Shown here in pieces: positions 49,009-60,620 of a stretch of 64,000 bases of DNA (its first letter is position 1; each line of letters opens with the position of its first letter). This stretch comes from Syngnathus acus. Lineage: Eukaryota > Chordata > Actinopteri > Syngnathiformes > Syngnathidae. The DNA lies in the NCBI RefSeq assembly GCF_901709675.1, contig NC_051095.1, positions 23,641,456 through 23,705,455 of the forward strand, given 5' to 3'. Made by a program: the position numbers and the translations under genes. The notes under the pieces were generated by a model. It was not told where the DNA came from, did no database searches, and saw only the letters and a list, made by a program, of their open reading frames with translations.

Positions 49009-51098
49009 TCAGAGTGGTTGAGGGTTGACCAGGAGAACATTCTCTCCCCTGATAAATAGCTGATTGATGTGGCGAGTGTGGACCTTGCCATACGCTCTGC
49101 ACTCTTTCTCCTGACCTGCCTTGGTGCCCTTTGGTACCTCTGATGACTTGTCGTCACTTCGGTGCCTGGCAGGGCCGCTTTCTACCTGGACGCGGTGTTT
49201 TGTTGTTGCTCCTTCACCTCCTGAGCTCTCCTGCAGCTTCAGCTTCTCAAAGAGCTGTGCAACAAAGGTGTTAATAGAGCATACAGTCAATCACAAAGGA
49301 GTAAATGGTATACCCGTGAAATAGTGAGGGCCTTCTCATGGTACAACGCCTTTCCGAGAAGAGGCTCTCTGTACGTCTCATCAACGTCCACCATGGCCTG
49401 ACGACGAGATGACAATGATCGACTGTCTCCAATCAGAAGCGCATCCCAATCACTCACCAAATTCCAGAACTTGTCAAAGGCCACAACAAAGCCAGAGCAC
49501 ACACCCCTCAGTCCTTTGAAGGTCCTGATGTGAACTTTGACTCTTATTCTCTGCTCCACACATCTATGCAGTTCTCCCAAAGGACTGCCTTTGCATACTG
49601 TAAACAAAAGAGATATCGCGTCGGCTCCAGCAGTAATACTTTGGATTTAGACACTGGACAGCAGGTGGGCATGTTCTGAGATAAGTCAAAATAAATGTCA
49701 TGGATGTCCAGACATCCAGTGGTTGGCTGTATGTACGTATATCTATTGAAATACATACAGATGATAATGTATAGAGAATAAAATTAAAATAAAGATTGAT
49801 TTGATATAACTAATAGTATGTGATTGTTGCTAGTCCAATACAAAAGTAACAATGATATAAGGAGTCTTTTTTTTTTTTTATTCCTCAGGCTATTAGTACT
49901 ATATTAGTTCCAGTCATTTTGCACTAGCTAATGTACTGTAATCATTATAATTATAAAGTTAGGGACATTCAAATGAAATTTGATCAGGATGAACGTAAAA
50001 CGTACTTTATGGAGTTCGGTTGGGGCCAAAAGTTTGGTAAACATGAACTGACCAATTTACTTCCTAGTATGTCCACTTTGCCTTTCAGTGACTCTTCAAG
50101 TCCTCTGTTGCAACCTGCTAAAGCCGATATGTCACTGAGCCGCCAGGGTTAGCACACGTAGCAAATGTTGGAATTTAGCCAGGGTTCCTAAAAGGTGGAA
50201 TCAGTTCCAAACGGTGGTAAAAAAAAAAAAAAAAAAGTTTTCTTGTCACGCAGATATTTTGTCCAAAATTTCTCTGCGACAAGAAAAACAGTTGAAGACT
50301 ATTCAAACTGTTGGCGACTGTTTGCAAACAAGCATGAATGAACCCTAACAACAACAGCTAAAATCAACATTCAGGACATGCACAAACACTTGCTACTCTG
50401 TGAGATGTAAGCTTGGTGATACTACTTAACATCTCGGTACTTGTTGATAGTTGTGAGATGTCTTGTTTTCATAATGTGAATTAACTGCGTGATGAAGAGG
50501 ATGAATTCTAATTATGGAAATGAAGAGAGACGCAGTTTGCCGTGCAGGTCTCAGTCAGGGAAAAAGTTGTGCTTTACAATACAGTGCTTGTGTGTTGTCA
50601 CGATGGTGAAGTAGCTTTTACTAATTGTGCATTGAACCTACACGTCATCCTAGTCAGCACATTTTTCTGAGGCTTGCGTCTCCGTGACTGCTGCGCGCGG
50701 CTGCTGCTGCTGCTTCCTCCCTCCTCCTCCTCCTCCTCCTCCTCCAATGACTTCTTGTTCACCATGAGCTTCTTGAGCCTCTCTATGCGCTCCGGGTCTG
50801 CGACTCCTCTCAGTGCCTTAATCCGCCTTTTCTCCACATTCTCGGGCTTGGCTCTACCACGGCCCCCCTTCAGGAAACTTTCGTACTCGGCGATGTTGTT
50901 GAAACATTTTATGTTTGGAAACGGTAGCGGCACCGTGGTCGAGTATAAGGCCAAAAGGGGGTCAAACCTTTCAGAACAAACGTCTATTTTTAACGTGTCA
51001 TCATCCCGTGGACCCGATGAGGCACCAGAGTTGGAAGCGGAGTCTTTTTCTTGACGATGTAATGTCCTACTTCGTCTGTCTCTCTCTTTTTCCTCCAT
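49009..51098 (-). CDS. lsm11: U7 snRNA-associated Sm-like protein LSm11
   Basis: Four exons on the minus strand join to 308 residues: 51098-50642, 49597-49458, 49397-49314 and 49254-49009. LSm11 replaces SmD2 in the U7 snRNP, which directs cleavage of replication-dependent histone pre-mRNA in the nucleus. Conserved N-terminal blocks are FDPLLALY (45-52) and [12 protein letters not shown] (65-76), followed by [11 protein letters not shown]. An acidic run (119-126) and a Ser run follow, both from trinucleotide repeats. The Sm1 motif spans about 157-210 ([35 protein letters not shown]). The Sm2-like motif is near the C-terminus ([18 protein letters not shown]). The exon 1 donor is placed to give MTLCKGSP, which aligns with human MPLHEGSP. 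The protein is shorter than human (about 360), mainly in the linker between motifs. The intron at 49398-49457 is only 60 bp. Confidence 0.95.
49398..49457 (-). other. 60-bp frame-keeping intron of lsm11
   Basis: It has a GTGAGT donor and a CGTCGTCAG acceptor on the minus strand, between FDKFWNL and AMVDVDETY. Removing it restores the family alignment across the Sm1 core. Its length is divisible by three and it has no stop, so keeping it would insert 20 residues. Confidence 0.85.
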
Positions 51099-52102
51099 GT
51101 TTGTTTAAAACAACCGCAGGCACGGGCTTACACTTCTCAAAGCATTATGGGAAATGGATGGACTCTTAAGTTAAGGGAGCACACTCCACAACGGTCATTC
51201 ATTGATTGTCGGGATAGTTTAAACCTGTTATGTGTGTTTTGAAATTTATAATAGAATGATTATGATAATAGCTAGCATAATGTAGTACAAAAAATGCCAT
51301 CCGTATCGACACTTCAAATGCAAACTTTTATGCTGATGAGCTAAATAGACGATCTTTGCTTCCCTCGAGAAAACGTTATACGTTTAGTTGAATATCAAAT
51401 GGGTCTTGTTACTTAAGCAAAATGTTAGAACGATTATAACGCATTTTATTCTAAATTTGTATAACACGCGGTGGAAGTGTTGTCTTGTATGAGGTTTTGG
51501 TAATCCGGAACCAAGTGCAATCATGTTCGAGTTATCAGTCGGACGAGCATAGTGCTGAACCAAGTAGATCCGGCGTCACATCATGTTCTTCGTAGTTTCT
51601 TACTTTTTATTTTATTTTAAGAAGACAAATTAGACTGACAATATAATACAACAACCAGAAGGCCGTTTTAACGTAACTGTTTTGCTTATAATTGGTCTGA
51701 TTATTTTCCATCGTTTCTAGTGCGGTAAGCCTGATTCCCTTTAAGAAGACTGATGTAATGCTGATTAATGACTGTATTAATTAAAACATGATTGTCATTT
51801 TTGTCTTTTATTGTGTTGTCGGCTTGATAGATTAAACGCTCATACACAAATGACAGTGACTGTTTATGTCATAGATATTTTAAGATTAGTTAGTGGTTAT
51901 TGGCATAATCATTGAGTGCCGTACAGGGCAGAAATAACACTAGGTGGCGAAATATACACTGCGTACAGTTTAACACTAACACTGGATGTTAGCATTGTTA
52001 GCATTTTTTTCCCAGGTTACCACTTGTAAACTGGTTGAACAAATGTTGAACCAATTGTTGATCAACCGTATTTGTCAATCTTGTATTTGCAGCAACAGAC
52101 TG
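51099..52102. promoter_or_regulatory. Shared lsm11/thg1l promoter interval
   Basis: The lsm11 start codon (minus strand) and the thg1l start codon (plus strand) are about 1 kb apart, head to head. Near 51139-51156 lies CAAAGCATTATGGGAAATGG, whose complement contains a TTCCCATAATGC element resembling those seen at many bidirectional housekeeping promoters. A possible 5' splice acceptor TTGTATTTGCAG precedes the thg1l start at about 52081-52092, so thg1l may have a non-coding first exon in this interval. Confidence 0.5.
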
Positions 52103-55100
52103 ATGCAAATTATAAATGTCTGCAGACTTTGCTACGGTATCAAGTCTTGTGTTGTCAGACCCCTGGCCTGTTTATTTATTTCCACTTGTACCATGGCCAA
52201 GAGCAAGTTTGAATATGTGCGTAACTTTGAAGTAGATGACACCTGTCTGAGAAACTGCTACATTGTTGTGAGACTGGATGGCCGGAACTTCCACAAGTTA
52301 GTCTGCTTTTTTCGAATGCACATCTGTGATGTTTATCATTTTATGGTGCTATTGTTCAGAGTTAACAGTGTCATCGTTGCGTTTTAGGTTTTCAGAGCAG
52401 CACAAGTTCACCAAACCCAATGACAACAGGGCCCTGGGCCTCATGGCCCGCAGTGCCCGCTCAGTCATGGAGGAGCTTGAAGATATTATCATTGCCTATG
52501 GACAAAGTGATGAGTTTAGTTTTGTTTTCAAGAGGACCACCAACTGGTTCAAGAGGAGAGCTAGGTAAACATAAGTGAGATCATATGTTGTTGTTGTTGT
52601 TATTGCTGATGTTTGTCTGACTTTATTTCTCCTTGCAGCAAGCTGATGACCCACGTGACCTCACAGTTCTCGTCCTCTTATGTCTTTTACTGGAAAGAGT
52701 TTTTTGAAGAGCAACCTCTCCTCTATCCACCAGGATTTGATGGGCGGGTGGTACTGTATCCTAGCAACCGCAACCTGAAAGACTATCTGAGCTGGAGGCA
52801 AGCAGACTGTAAGCATGTTGTTACAACTGTCATTGCACTGTTGATGGTGATGATGAAAGTGTCCGACTCTTTTTGTCATTTTTTCCAGGTCACATAAATA
52901 ATTTGTACAACACAGTCTTTTGGACCCTTGTACAGAAAGGTGAACTAACCACAGTTCAAGCAGAAGATCGCTTAAAGGTGACTATTCAACAAGCAATATA
53001 GCTATTCAAATATAGGTTGTCATCCAAAACTTTTTTTAAAATTTGTATTAATAAGTACACTATATGGAATAAGGGCGTCATCAGGTCATCAGGTTCCTCT
53101 CTTACCAATTTGGCAATCCCAATGCACTTGTTAAGTCATGATTACAGTAAATATTTGAATGAAACTTACGTTTAGGTCTTAAAAGTAATCGATTCAAAAG
53201 CAGTTACAAAATAGAAACAAAAAATACATACTTCTACTAGTGTTATTTCAATTTCAAATTGTCACCTGTAATGAATAAAAACATTGAGATTTTGCAAGAT
53301 TTTTTCAATACCCTTTTCCAATAACCCTCTAGTGCTGTGCACGAATCAGGGGTAAACTGTTAATTCAAATTGAGTCGCGAGTTGGCCATAAAAAGTGAAC
53401 GCCGAATTATTTTAATGGATACTTGTTGCCACGATGCATTTGCTTAAAAAGAAAATCCAAAACATTCTCTTGCTTGTCTGGCTGTACTTGAGTGTCGAAA
53501 AGCGGAGCGATGCGACGTTTCCCATGCACAAATAAACCTGATGGGTTAATTTCTCTCTTAAGGGAAAAAAACTATCATGGCTTTTGCGGCATTTGTAATT
53601 TGTGTGGACTTTTAAATAATTACATTGGACTTTTCATTAATTGGTCTACAACAGTGGTTCCCAAAGTGGGCGGTACCGCCCCCCTGGGGGCGGTGGAAGG
53701 ATCTGGGGGGGCGGTGAGGAAGAAAGGGGCGGTAGGGGGGCGGTAGGGGGGCGGCAGTCGATTTGTACACAACACGCCGCTCTGGCCCAGTCAGATCCGA
53801 CAGCATAGACTACAAAAGCAAAAGCTCAGGTTTGTAATTTCAAGCTTGTAATGTTCAGAATTTTATCTTATAATAAAAACCGCATTCTGGCGGTCAACAT
53901 CATCTTGAGTTCAAGTCAACATGAAATTGGGGACTCGCCAGAACGCGCCGTGTTGTGTTGTGTTGAGCTGGTTAGGGCAGTGGTCCCCAACCACCGGGCC
54001 GCGGACCGGTACCGGTCCGTGGGTCACTTGGTACCGGGCCGCCAAGCCGCACAGAATTTTTTTTTATCGACGATCAATTAATTCAGGTCAAGACACTCGT
54101 CCCGGTCACGTGACATGTTTCCCCAGTCGAGCCCGCAAAGCTAATATGTGGCGACAGGCTAACTAACCAGGCAGTGAAGCATTCAAAACTGCTTCAACAC
54201 ATGGAGACCAAGCATCCTGCAATAAAAGACAAACCTTAAATCACTTCGGGTGTCATTGTCTCCGATTACGTCTAGATGGGACCGGCTCGTTTCTGAGAAA
54301 CAAACTCAGTGCTCCCACTAATTCAACGTAATGGTAATGATATTATAAATGTATTATTTATTTATTTATATAAATGTATTATTTATTTATATAAATGCCG
54401 GTCCTTTGGGGGGGGGGGGGCGCTAGGAATTCACTGGGGAGCCAAAGGGGGCGCCAGCCTGCAAAAGTTTGGGAACCACTGCTCTACAACATGACACGTT
54501 TCAATGTAAAAACAAAAAAGGGAAAGCCGTAGCAACAAACTGGCCCCCGACAAAAATGTATTTGACATTCCCTGCTGTAAAGCAAGGTGTCCGACCCACT
54601 GCATTTTCGCTGCATCCGCACACTTACTGCATATCATTTTTCTCAACGCATGAAGGACATATATTGGTGGTATGAATAGTTCTATTGTTTTTGGGAAGCT
54701 ATATAACAAAAACATACTCAATGCTTCTTCTCTGTAGTGGTTAGAAGTTGTTAGCCTGGTCCTGCCATCAAATTTATTTACATTCCTTTACCGATCTGTG
54801 AGTTACAATGCAGTGAGTTACCATTGGTAAATAACAGTGCATGTAAGAGTTGACAACAGGTGAGACAACATGCTTAAACATCTTAAACGTGGTAGAAAAA
54901 GACATTTTTGATGGTTATGCATTAAACATTTTTTTCTTCATCCTTTTCACATTTGTACAGCTCTACTTTTAAAATTTGAAGTTTGTAGTTATGCATTAAA
55001 AATGAACTTCCCGTTCACCTAATTTGATTTATTTTACACACACGATATCACATTTGTGTACTCATACAGGGAACGTTAGCTGCTGCCAAAAATGAAATCC

Positions 55101-57924
55101 TGTTCTCCGAGTTTGACATCAACTACAACAAAGAACCGGCTCTCCATAGGAAAGGCACCACTCTCATCTGGGAAAAGGTCAGATGATTTGAGACTCATTT
55201 ATTTATTTCTGCTTGCGATATTGACAATTTGGCTGTTTACATGTTAAGATACATCCCTAACATTGAACAAAAATTTGGTCACAATTTGTTCATTGACTGC
55301 AAAGAAAAAAAAATAGAGGCTTAAACTGGAAACCTTTATTTATTCTATAGCAGTGGTTCTTAACCTTGTTGGAGGTACCGAACCCCGCCAGTTTCATATA
55401 GGCATTCACTAAACCTCTCTTTAATGAAAAACAAAATATTTTTTTCAAATTCAAGACATAGATGTTTTTTATTGATGCACAAAATGAGCCATGAATGAAA
55501 ATCACCTTGTACAAAGAACAAAACCAACTCAATACAGAACTCACAACAAATTAAATACTCGCAAATCAGTGTGAATTCTGCCTTTGCCTTTTTGAAACCA
55601 GTTCAGATATGCGTCATCACAGATTTCCACGATAAATCAGGTGTGTTCGGACCTCCGCAATGGAGGCTCTGCCGAACCCCTGAGACCGACTCACCGAACC
55701 CCTAGGGTTCGATCGAACCCAGGTTAAGAACCACTGTTCTATAGTATACAATAGGGCTGAATGATTTGTCGTTTTGGGACATCAAAGCGACGATTTATTT
55801 AAGGGCTATTATCCTCCACACTCACCAATCAACAACATGCTAGTGTGGACAAGTCATATTTAAAAGCGCCACAAAAAAAAAGAAAAAAACTTGCATCTAT
55901 GTCCAATAAGTGTTTTCTGCTTGGCAATGCTACTTCTTGGCTCTAAGATAGTTTACGCAGCTGCAACATGGATTTTATGATATCACATGTAGTAAATCGT
56001 AAACAAGTCACAGTTTTACCCAAGAGGCAGACGTGTACGCTCATTGCTAAAATAAAAGAAAAATTCCTCAGTCTTAACCATCCATCCATCCATCCATTTT
56101 CTGTACCACTTTGTCCCCACGGGGGTCGCAGGCGTGCTGGAGCCTATCCCAGCTGTCATCGGCAGTAGGCGGGGGACACCCTGAACTGGTTGCCAGCCAA
56201 TTGTAGGGCACACAGAGACAAACAACCATCCGCACTTGCACTCACACCTAGGGGAAATTTGGAGTGCTCAATTGGCCTACCAAGCATGTTTTTTGGGATG
56301 TGGGAGGAAACCAAAGTGCCCGGAGAAAACCCACGCGGACTCGGGGAGAACATGCAAACTGCACACAGGGAGGGCCAGAATCGCCGGAGTCTCCTAACTG
56401 TGAGGCGGACGTGCTAACCAGTGCACCGCCAGTCTTAACCAACTCTGGCATAATATAAAAATAAAGCTCATAATAAGTGTTGGCGCCTGTGCTGAGGACA
56501 CTTCTTTGTCGATGCACCTCGGTAATAAGTGTCGAAAATGAATCACGGGAAGAGAAACAATTGTTCTGAGTTAAGCCTTTGATGCTCATTGTGTGACATG
56601 CTTATGACAGACATGATGTTTTGAACTATGAGGCATATTTTGGTCCAATTCTTGCGTCTACACCCTGGGGAAGACCAAATGCTTTGTAAAGCAAGTTTCT
56701 TTAATGAAAGAAGACATAATGTGCAACCCCCTACACGCACGTTACAAAAGCTTTTACGAGCATGTCCGTGACATGCTTTTGTCAACATACTTCAAGAATT
56801 ATAGGACACTTTACATGTAGTGTTTCTTGTATTGCTTAAAATAGCCAGTTTTTGGTCATCAGTCCTGTCTCATATGCATGAGCATGTCACGTCTCCGCTC
56901 TGCTCTCGCCCTTCTGGCTGGCTGCCACGCCCCCCGCGCTTGTCCTCGAGAGCGCACTGCTAATACGGAACTGCGTGCGCCAATCAGCGCCGATCACCAC
57001 CACCTGTGCCCTTTTTACAGGCTTGTTAGAACATGTATATAGACGCCCGTCAGTTCTGGCGCACGCCTGGCACCTGTCCCTGCTCTGTTCCTTAATGCCT
57101 GTTTACCTGACTCGCTCGGTGGCAAGATCCCTGCTCTGATCCGCTGCGTAGCGGTATGCCTGGCTGCCTTGACACGCGCATGCCTGCTTCCCGACCCGCT
57201 GTGTAGCGAGATGCCTGTACTGTGTTTGGCCCGACCTTCTGCCTCTCCCCAACCACAAGCTTGCTTGGCCCCTGTCTGCTTCGACAACACGCATCCGCTG
57301 ACCGGCTCGTTGCACTTGGTTGTCCTGGCTCGTTGGTGGCGGAGCAACTGTATAAGTTGGCCAATGGCCCTTTCGTTAAAAGGGTAGCCACCCCTCTACC
57401 ACCCTCTTGCTGTACACCTCACTAATACTCACTAAACATTGGGCTTCCAAGGGGAGAGACGGTTGGGCGTGGTCCAGCTAAACTGCAACTTAATTTCGAT
57501 ACAATGACAAGCTATGCTAACTCACCAAATTTTATGCTAATAAATCACTCACCTGAAAATCAATACAAAGATGCCCACAATCGCAACAATTCCAACTCAC
57601 TATGGATGCGTGTATGAAACTGACCTACATTTATGCCCCACAGTAGCAGAGTGACCGTGTCAAGATTTTGGAAGTGACGTCAAGATACCCTGCTAGTGAA
57701 ATCAGAGGATAGAAAGCCAAATTCCCATGCAGTGCAGTGTTTAGTCTCAAGATGGCATCACACAGAATGTTTTTGCCCCAAATTCAAAAGCTTTCAACAA
57801 ACATGCACTAAAATGTCAAAATAATGACCAGGACATGTAGAGAGCACGAGTAGGCACCTGTTAATGCAGTTTATCTGCAAAAAATGTGTTGCGTTAATAG
57901 CATTTTTACCCATGATCCATGACC

Positions 57925-57961
<37 letters not shown>

Positions 57962-58501
57962 TCACCACTTAGAGCATATAAACACACTTGCGCCTGCACA
58001 CACACGTAGGGATTAGTGTCATGCTAATGATCTGACAGCGTGGCCGAGTCAGCTTCATAAGCTGCTGATGCAGAATGAAATGCAGCAAAACACTCACACT
58101 CGCACACATCCACCTAACAATCAACTTCCATGTGCCACGTATCTGAACCTAATGCTTATTAACACAGCAAAAGTGTGCATCCAACTAAACTGCGTTTATG
58201 CATTGAAATGTTGCATGGGTGTCACACCAGTCAGGTGTCTGGGTGTTTTTCAATGATAGCGTTTCAGTCAAAAAACAATGTTTATAGTATGTAGAGGACA
58301 AAGCTTTTTAACTTGTCTTTATCATTTCTTATTTACCAGCATGATGAAAGTCTCTTCAAACAAACAAAAGGAGTGAATGACGAGAGGAAGGATGTGCATG
58401 TGACTCGGAGCAGAAGGAGTGTGCAGGCCTACCACTGTGACATTATAGGAGAAGAGTTTTGGCAGCAACACGCAAACATTCTGGAAGATGACGGCTGCTA
58501 G
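52103..58501 (+). CDS. thg1l: Mitochondrial/cytosolic tRNA-His guanylyltransferase (Thg1-like)
   Basis: Six exons join to 299 residues (human 298): 52103-52296, 52388-52564, 52639-52808, 52889-52977, 55070-55177 and 58340-58501. The enzyme adds a guanylate to the 5' end of tRNA-His by 3'-5' polymerisation, creating the identity base for histidyl-tRNA synthetase. Metal-binding residues are in place: Asp59 in VVRLDGRNF and Asp106-Glu107 in [11 protein letters not shown]. Other family blocks are [44 protein letters not shown] and, near the end, [11 protein letters not shown]. The chosen Met gives a basic, Cys- and Arg-containing leader of 30 residues before [12 protein letters not shown], matching the human length and a mitochondrial signal. 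Starting at MAKSK (52193) would give 269 residues. An in-frame ATG at 51986 would add 39 more. Introns 4 and 5 are swollen by transposons. Confidence 0.95.
53652..54481 (+). mobile_element. hAT transposon remnant in thg1l intron 4
   Basis: The ends CAGTGGTTCCCAAA and TTTGGGAACCACTG are perfect inverted repeats. The flanks GTCTACAA and CTCTACAA agree at seven of eight positions, fitting a hAT target duplication. The left part is very G-rich (GGGGGGCGG units at 53694-53756). A second terminus, CAGTGGTCCCCAACCACCGG, starts inside at about 53968 and looks like a nested hAT element whose right end I cannot find. The interior also holds a BED-finger transposase fragment. Confidence 0.85.
54120..54239 (+). 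pseudogene. hAT transposase BED-finger fragment
   Basis: The plus-strand frame reads [20 protein letters not shown] and then [11 protein letters not shown] before a TAA. The spacing of Ser-Lys-Leu, the His of LLQHM and the His of TKHP matches the second half of the BED finger of Charlie-type hAT transposases and the host proteins derived from them. The catalytic domain is absent. It lies inside the element at 53652-54481. Confidence 0.6.
55351..55736. mobile_element. hAT MITE in thg1l intron 5
   Basis: A 386-bp element with inverted repeats CAGTGGTTCTTAACCT and AGGTTAAGAACCACTG. It is flanked by a perfect 8-bp target duplication TTCTATAG (55343-55350 and 55737-55744). It is non-coding. Short CGAACCCC motifs recur near both ends. 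The exact duplication suggests a fairly young insertion. Confidence 0.93.
56081..56429 (-). mobile_element. Complete tRNA-headed SINE with TGGA tail
   Basis: Read on the minus strand, it begins with a tRNA-like head (GGCGGTGCACTGGTTAGCAC, A-box-like) and a degenerate B-box region. It continues through GTTTGCATGTTCTCCCCGAG, GTGGGTTTTCTCCGGGCAC and CAATTGGCTGGCAACCAGTT. It ends in a TGGATGGATGGATGG tail. Perfect 12-bp duplications CAGTCTTAACCA lie at 56069-56080 and 56430-56441. The tail matches that of the RTE-like LINE fragment at 826-1214, which suggests mobilisation by such a LINE. It lies in thg1l intron 5. Confidence 0.88.
56885..57355. mobile_element. Possible solo LTR
   Basis: A GC-rich block unlike its surroundings. 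It starts with TGTCACGTC, contains a promoter-like ACATGTATATAGACGCC near 57031-57047, and continues with repeated ATGCCTG and GTAGCG motifs. These suit an LTR retrotransposon promoter region. The right edge and a target duplication are not resolved (GAGCA occurs near both ends, but the element would then not end in CA). It lies in thg1l intron 5. Confidence 0.35.
57928..57960. repeat. (CA)n microsatellite in thg1l intron 5
   Basis: A perfect CA run of about 32 bp. Confidence 0.95.
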
Positions 58502-58518
58502 TGTTATATATATATAAT

Positions 58519-58524
58519 AATAAA
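58519..58524 (+). terminator. thg1l polyadenylation signal
   Basis: A canonical AATAAA within an AT-rich stretch, 18 bases after the thg1l stop codon. If used, the 3' untranslated region would be under 50 bases. Confidence 0.6.
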
Positions 58525-60239
58525 CACATATCATGGTGAATGTGAGAGTGGACATTCAATTTGTTTACCTAACGCAAGCAACATCATGTACAGTGGTGGC
58601 CCTTACAAACATGTTTCATATCACAATGATTTATTATGAACTCATCAAAGTGAGCCAAGGAATAGTTTGTGTTAGCATGCTGGGAGTCTGACAACCAAAT
58701 CCACCCACAGTTCCTCTGTGCCCCTTGCACGTATGTCACACATTTTTATTTTTTTTTTACCAGCAAAGGATTTTGTTGCAGTGGTGTGCCAAATTATTTT
58801 AAGTAATCATTATTTGTGTTTTGATACTGGTCTTCACTTGACCCCAAAAAGTCCACTAACTGCACGTTTGTGCGTATATACAAAAGGTCAAACCATCATA
58901 GAAGGGCAAAGCTAAGTGATTACCTCAACCCATGGTATCATGCACTCACATCTTATCATATCAAAACTAAAAGATCTCTTAAAGCATGTGTTTGGGCCGC
59001 CGATATTTGCATATGACATTCTAAATTGTGTCACATACCTCCCACAGTGTGTTTCAAGTAGACACTAAAATGCTTGGCACAAGCGCTCAGTCTTGTATCA
59101 CTGCCAGAATGCCATTTAGAGAAGTGAATGGATTTGTGGGCCATCAGTGCTAAGAATACCTCCACACACCCCGAGTACACTCGATCCCCCTGACATGTGT
59201 GTGGCATATTTATCATTGCACTTCCGAATGACCGTCTCAATATGAATGGCTGCTGCGGATCAACCCGGCTGGATTTCATTTCTGTTGTAGGCTCACTCAG
59301 TGCTTAACTTTGGGGTGGGGCAAGCTCTTTCAAGATACTGTAACCCACAACTGTTTCAGATCTGTAAGACCAGTGAATTAATGTTGCATTGCTTAATGCA
59401 CTTCTATGCTTACTATCCTAAGAAAAGAAAAAATGCAGCTGCGTTCAGATGTTTCACTTGGCACACAGCCAAACTCGACAGTTTCTGGCAAGTGGATCAC
59501 TTATTTAAAGGCACTATGCGGTTACATTTGAGCTCGCAGGTTGAAACTTGTTCGTAATATCATATTTACTTCCCGATGTAGTGGCCGGAGATGTTACTAA
59601 TCCGTGAGTACCAGGTGTCCACTAGGTGTATGAAATAATATTGTGCAATTACAGTTTTGGAGTTATAATGAATAAAGGTACATGTTTTACCATCAACAAA
59701 ATATGTTCCATTGTACTGTTAGAGGTGCAGTGATCTTTTTTTGTACTTGGACACCACAAAATAATAATTCAGCTAATTTAATACCTGATCTTACTTCTAA
59801 TTTCTGATGTGTCAAAGACACATTTAATTGTTGATATTATTTTGAGGGATAACAGTTAAACCGATAAAAGTTCAATTTGATAATCCCGACTGCCAGTAAA
59901 GAAGAGCTTTATAAGAGCTGCATAATTTAATTTAAACTTTACAACTACAGTACGTATAAGTACTGTAGAAATGACTTCAAGAGCAAAAAAGAAGACCACA
60001 GATTCTCTAAGCAGGGGTCGTAAAACGAGGTGGCCTGTTCTAAAAAGATCTCCGCGGTGATGGGACGTTATGATTTTCTAGCAGTGTTGAAAAAGTGGTC
60101 ATTTTAAAATGTAAACACTGGCAATGATATGTATTAATGAAGTTGTATTAATAGAGTTGCACTTTTTTTCAAATTATTGTGTGGAAATATTGCTGGAAAA
60201 CCACTTCAAAAGTAAACAGTATCGTTTTTTATCATTCGG
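58525..60239. other. Gene-free interval thg1l-adam19
   Basis: No exon, RNA gene or clear transposon is visible between the thg1l end and the adam19 promoter. The open frames here are short and lack family motifs. Confidence 0.5.
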
Positions 60240-60620
60240 ATTTCTACCCGTCGTGATGTCTTGTTGAACGCTAAATACAGCGATGTCTTGTCTTGGTTGG
60301 ACGCGCGCATGCGTGTCAACGCGCGTGCACTTGAAGGGGAGGGCTCAAGCAGAATGTCCATCATCCCCCAGAGGAGCGGCACCTCGTCATGTCACACCGA
60401 CGGAGAATCTCCTTGGGTCGGATGTGAGCAATCTCAGCCAGCGAGTACATTGATGTCTCTCCCGTCCGAGTCGACTTGGAGCCTCTTGCGTTTAGGATGC
60501 GTCCTCCTCCTCCGCGTCCTCTCCATGGCGCGCCATCCTCTCTCTTGTGCTTCTGCCTCCTAGCGCTCCTCCACTGGGTTCAGTCGGCGGCGCAAGCCGC
60601 TGTTGGCCGACGTGAGTCTC
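60240..60620 (+). promoter_or_regulatory. adam19 promoter-proximal CpG-rich region
   Basis: CpG density rises sharply against the AT-rich flanks, with ACGCGCGCATGCG and GTCAACGCGCGTGC near 60301-60330, and stays high through the first coding exon. This fits a CpG-island promoter and 5' untranslated region for adam19. No TATA box is evident. Confidence 0.55.
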
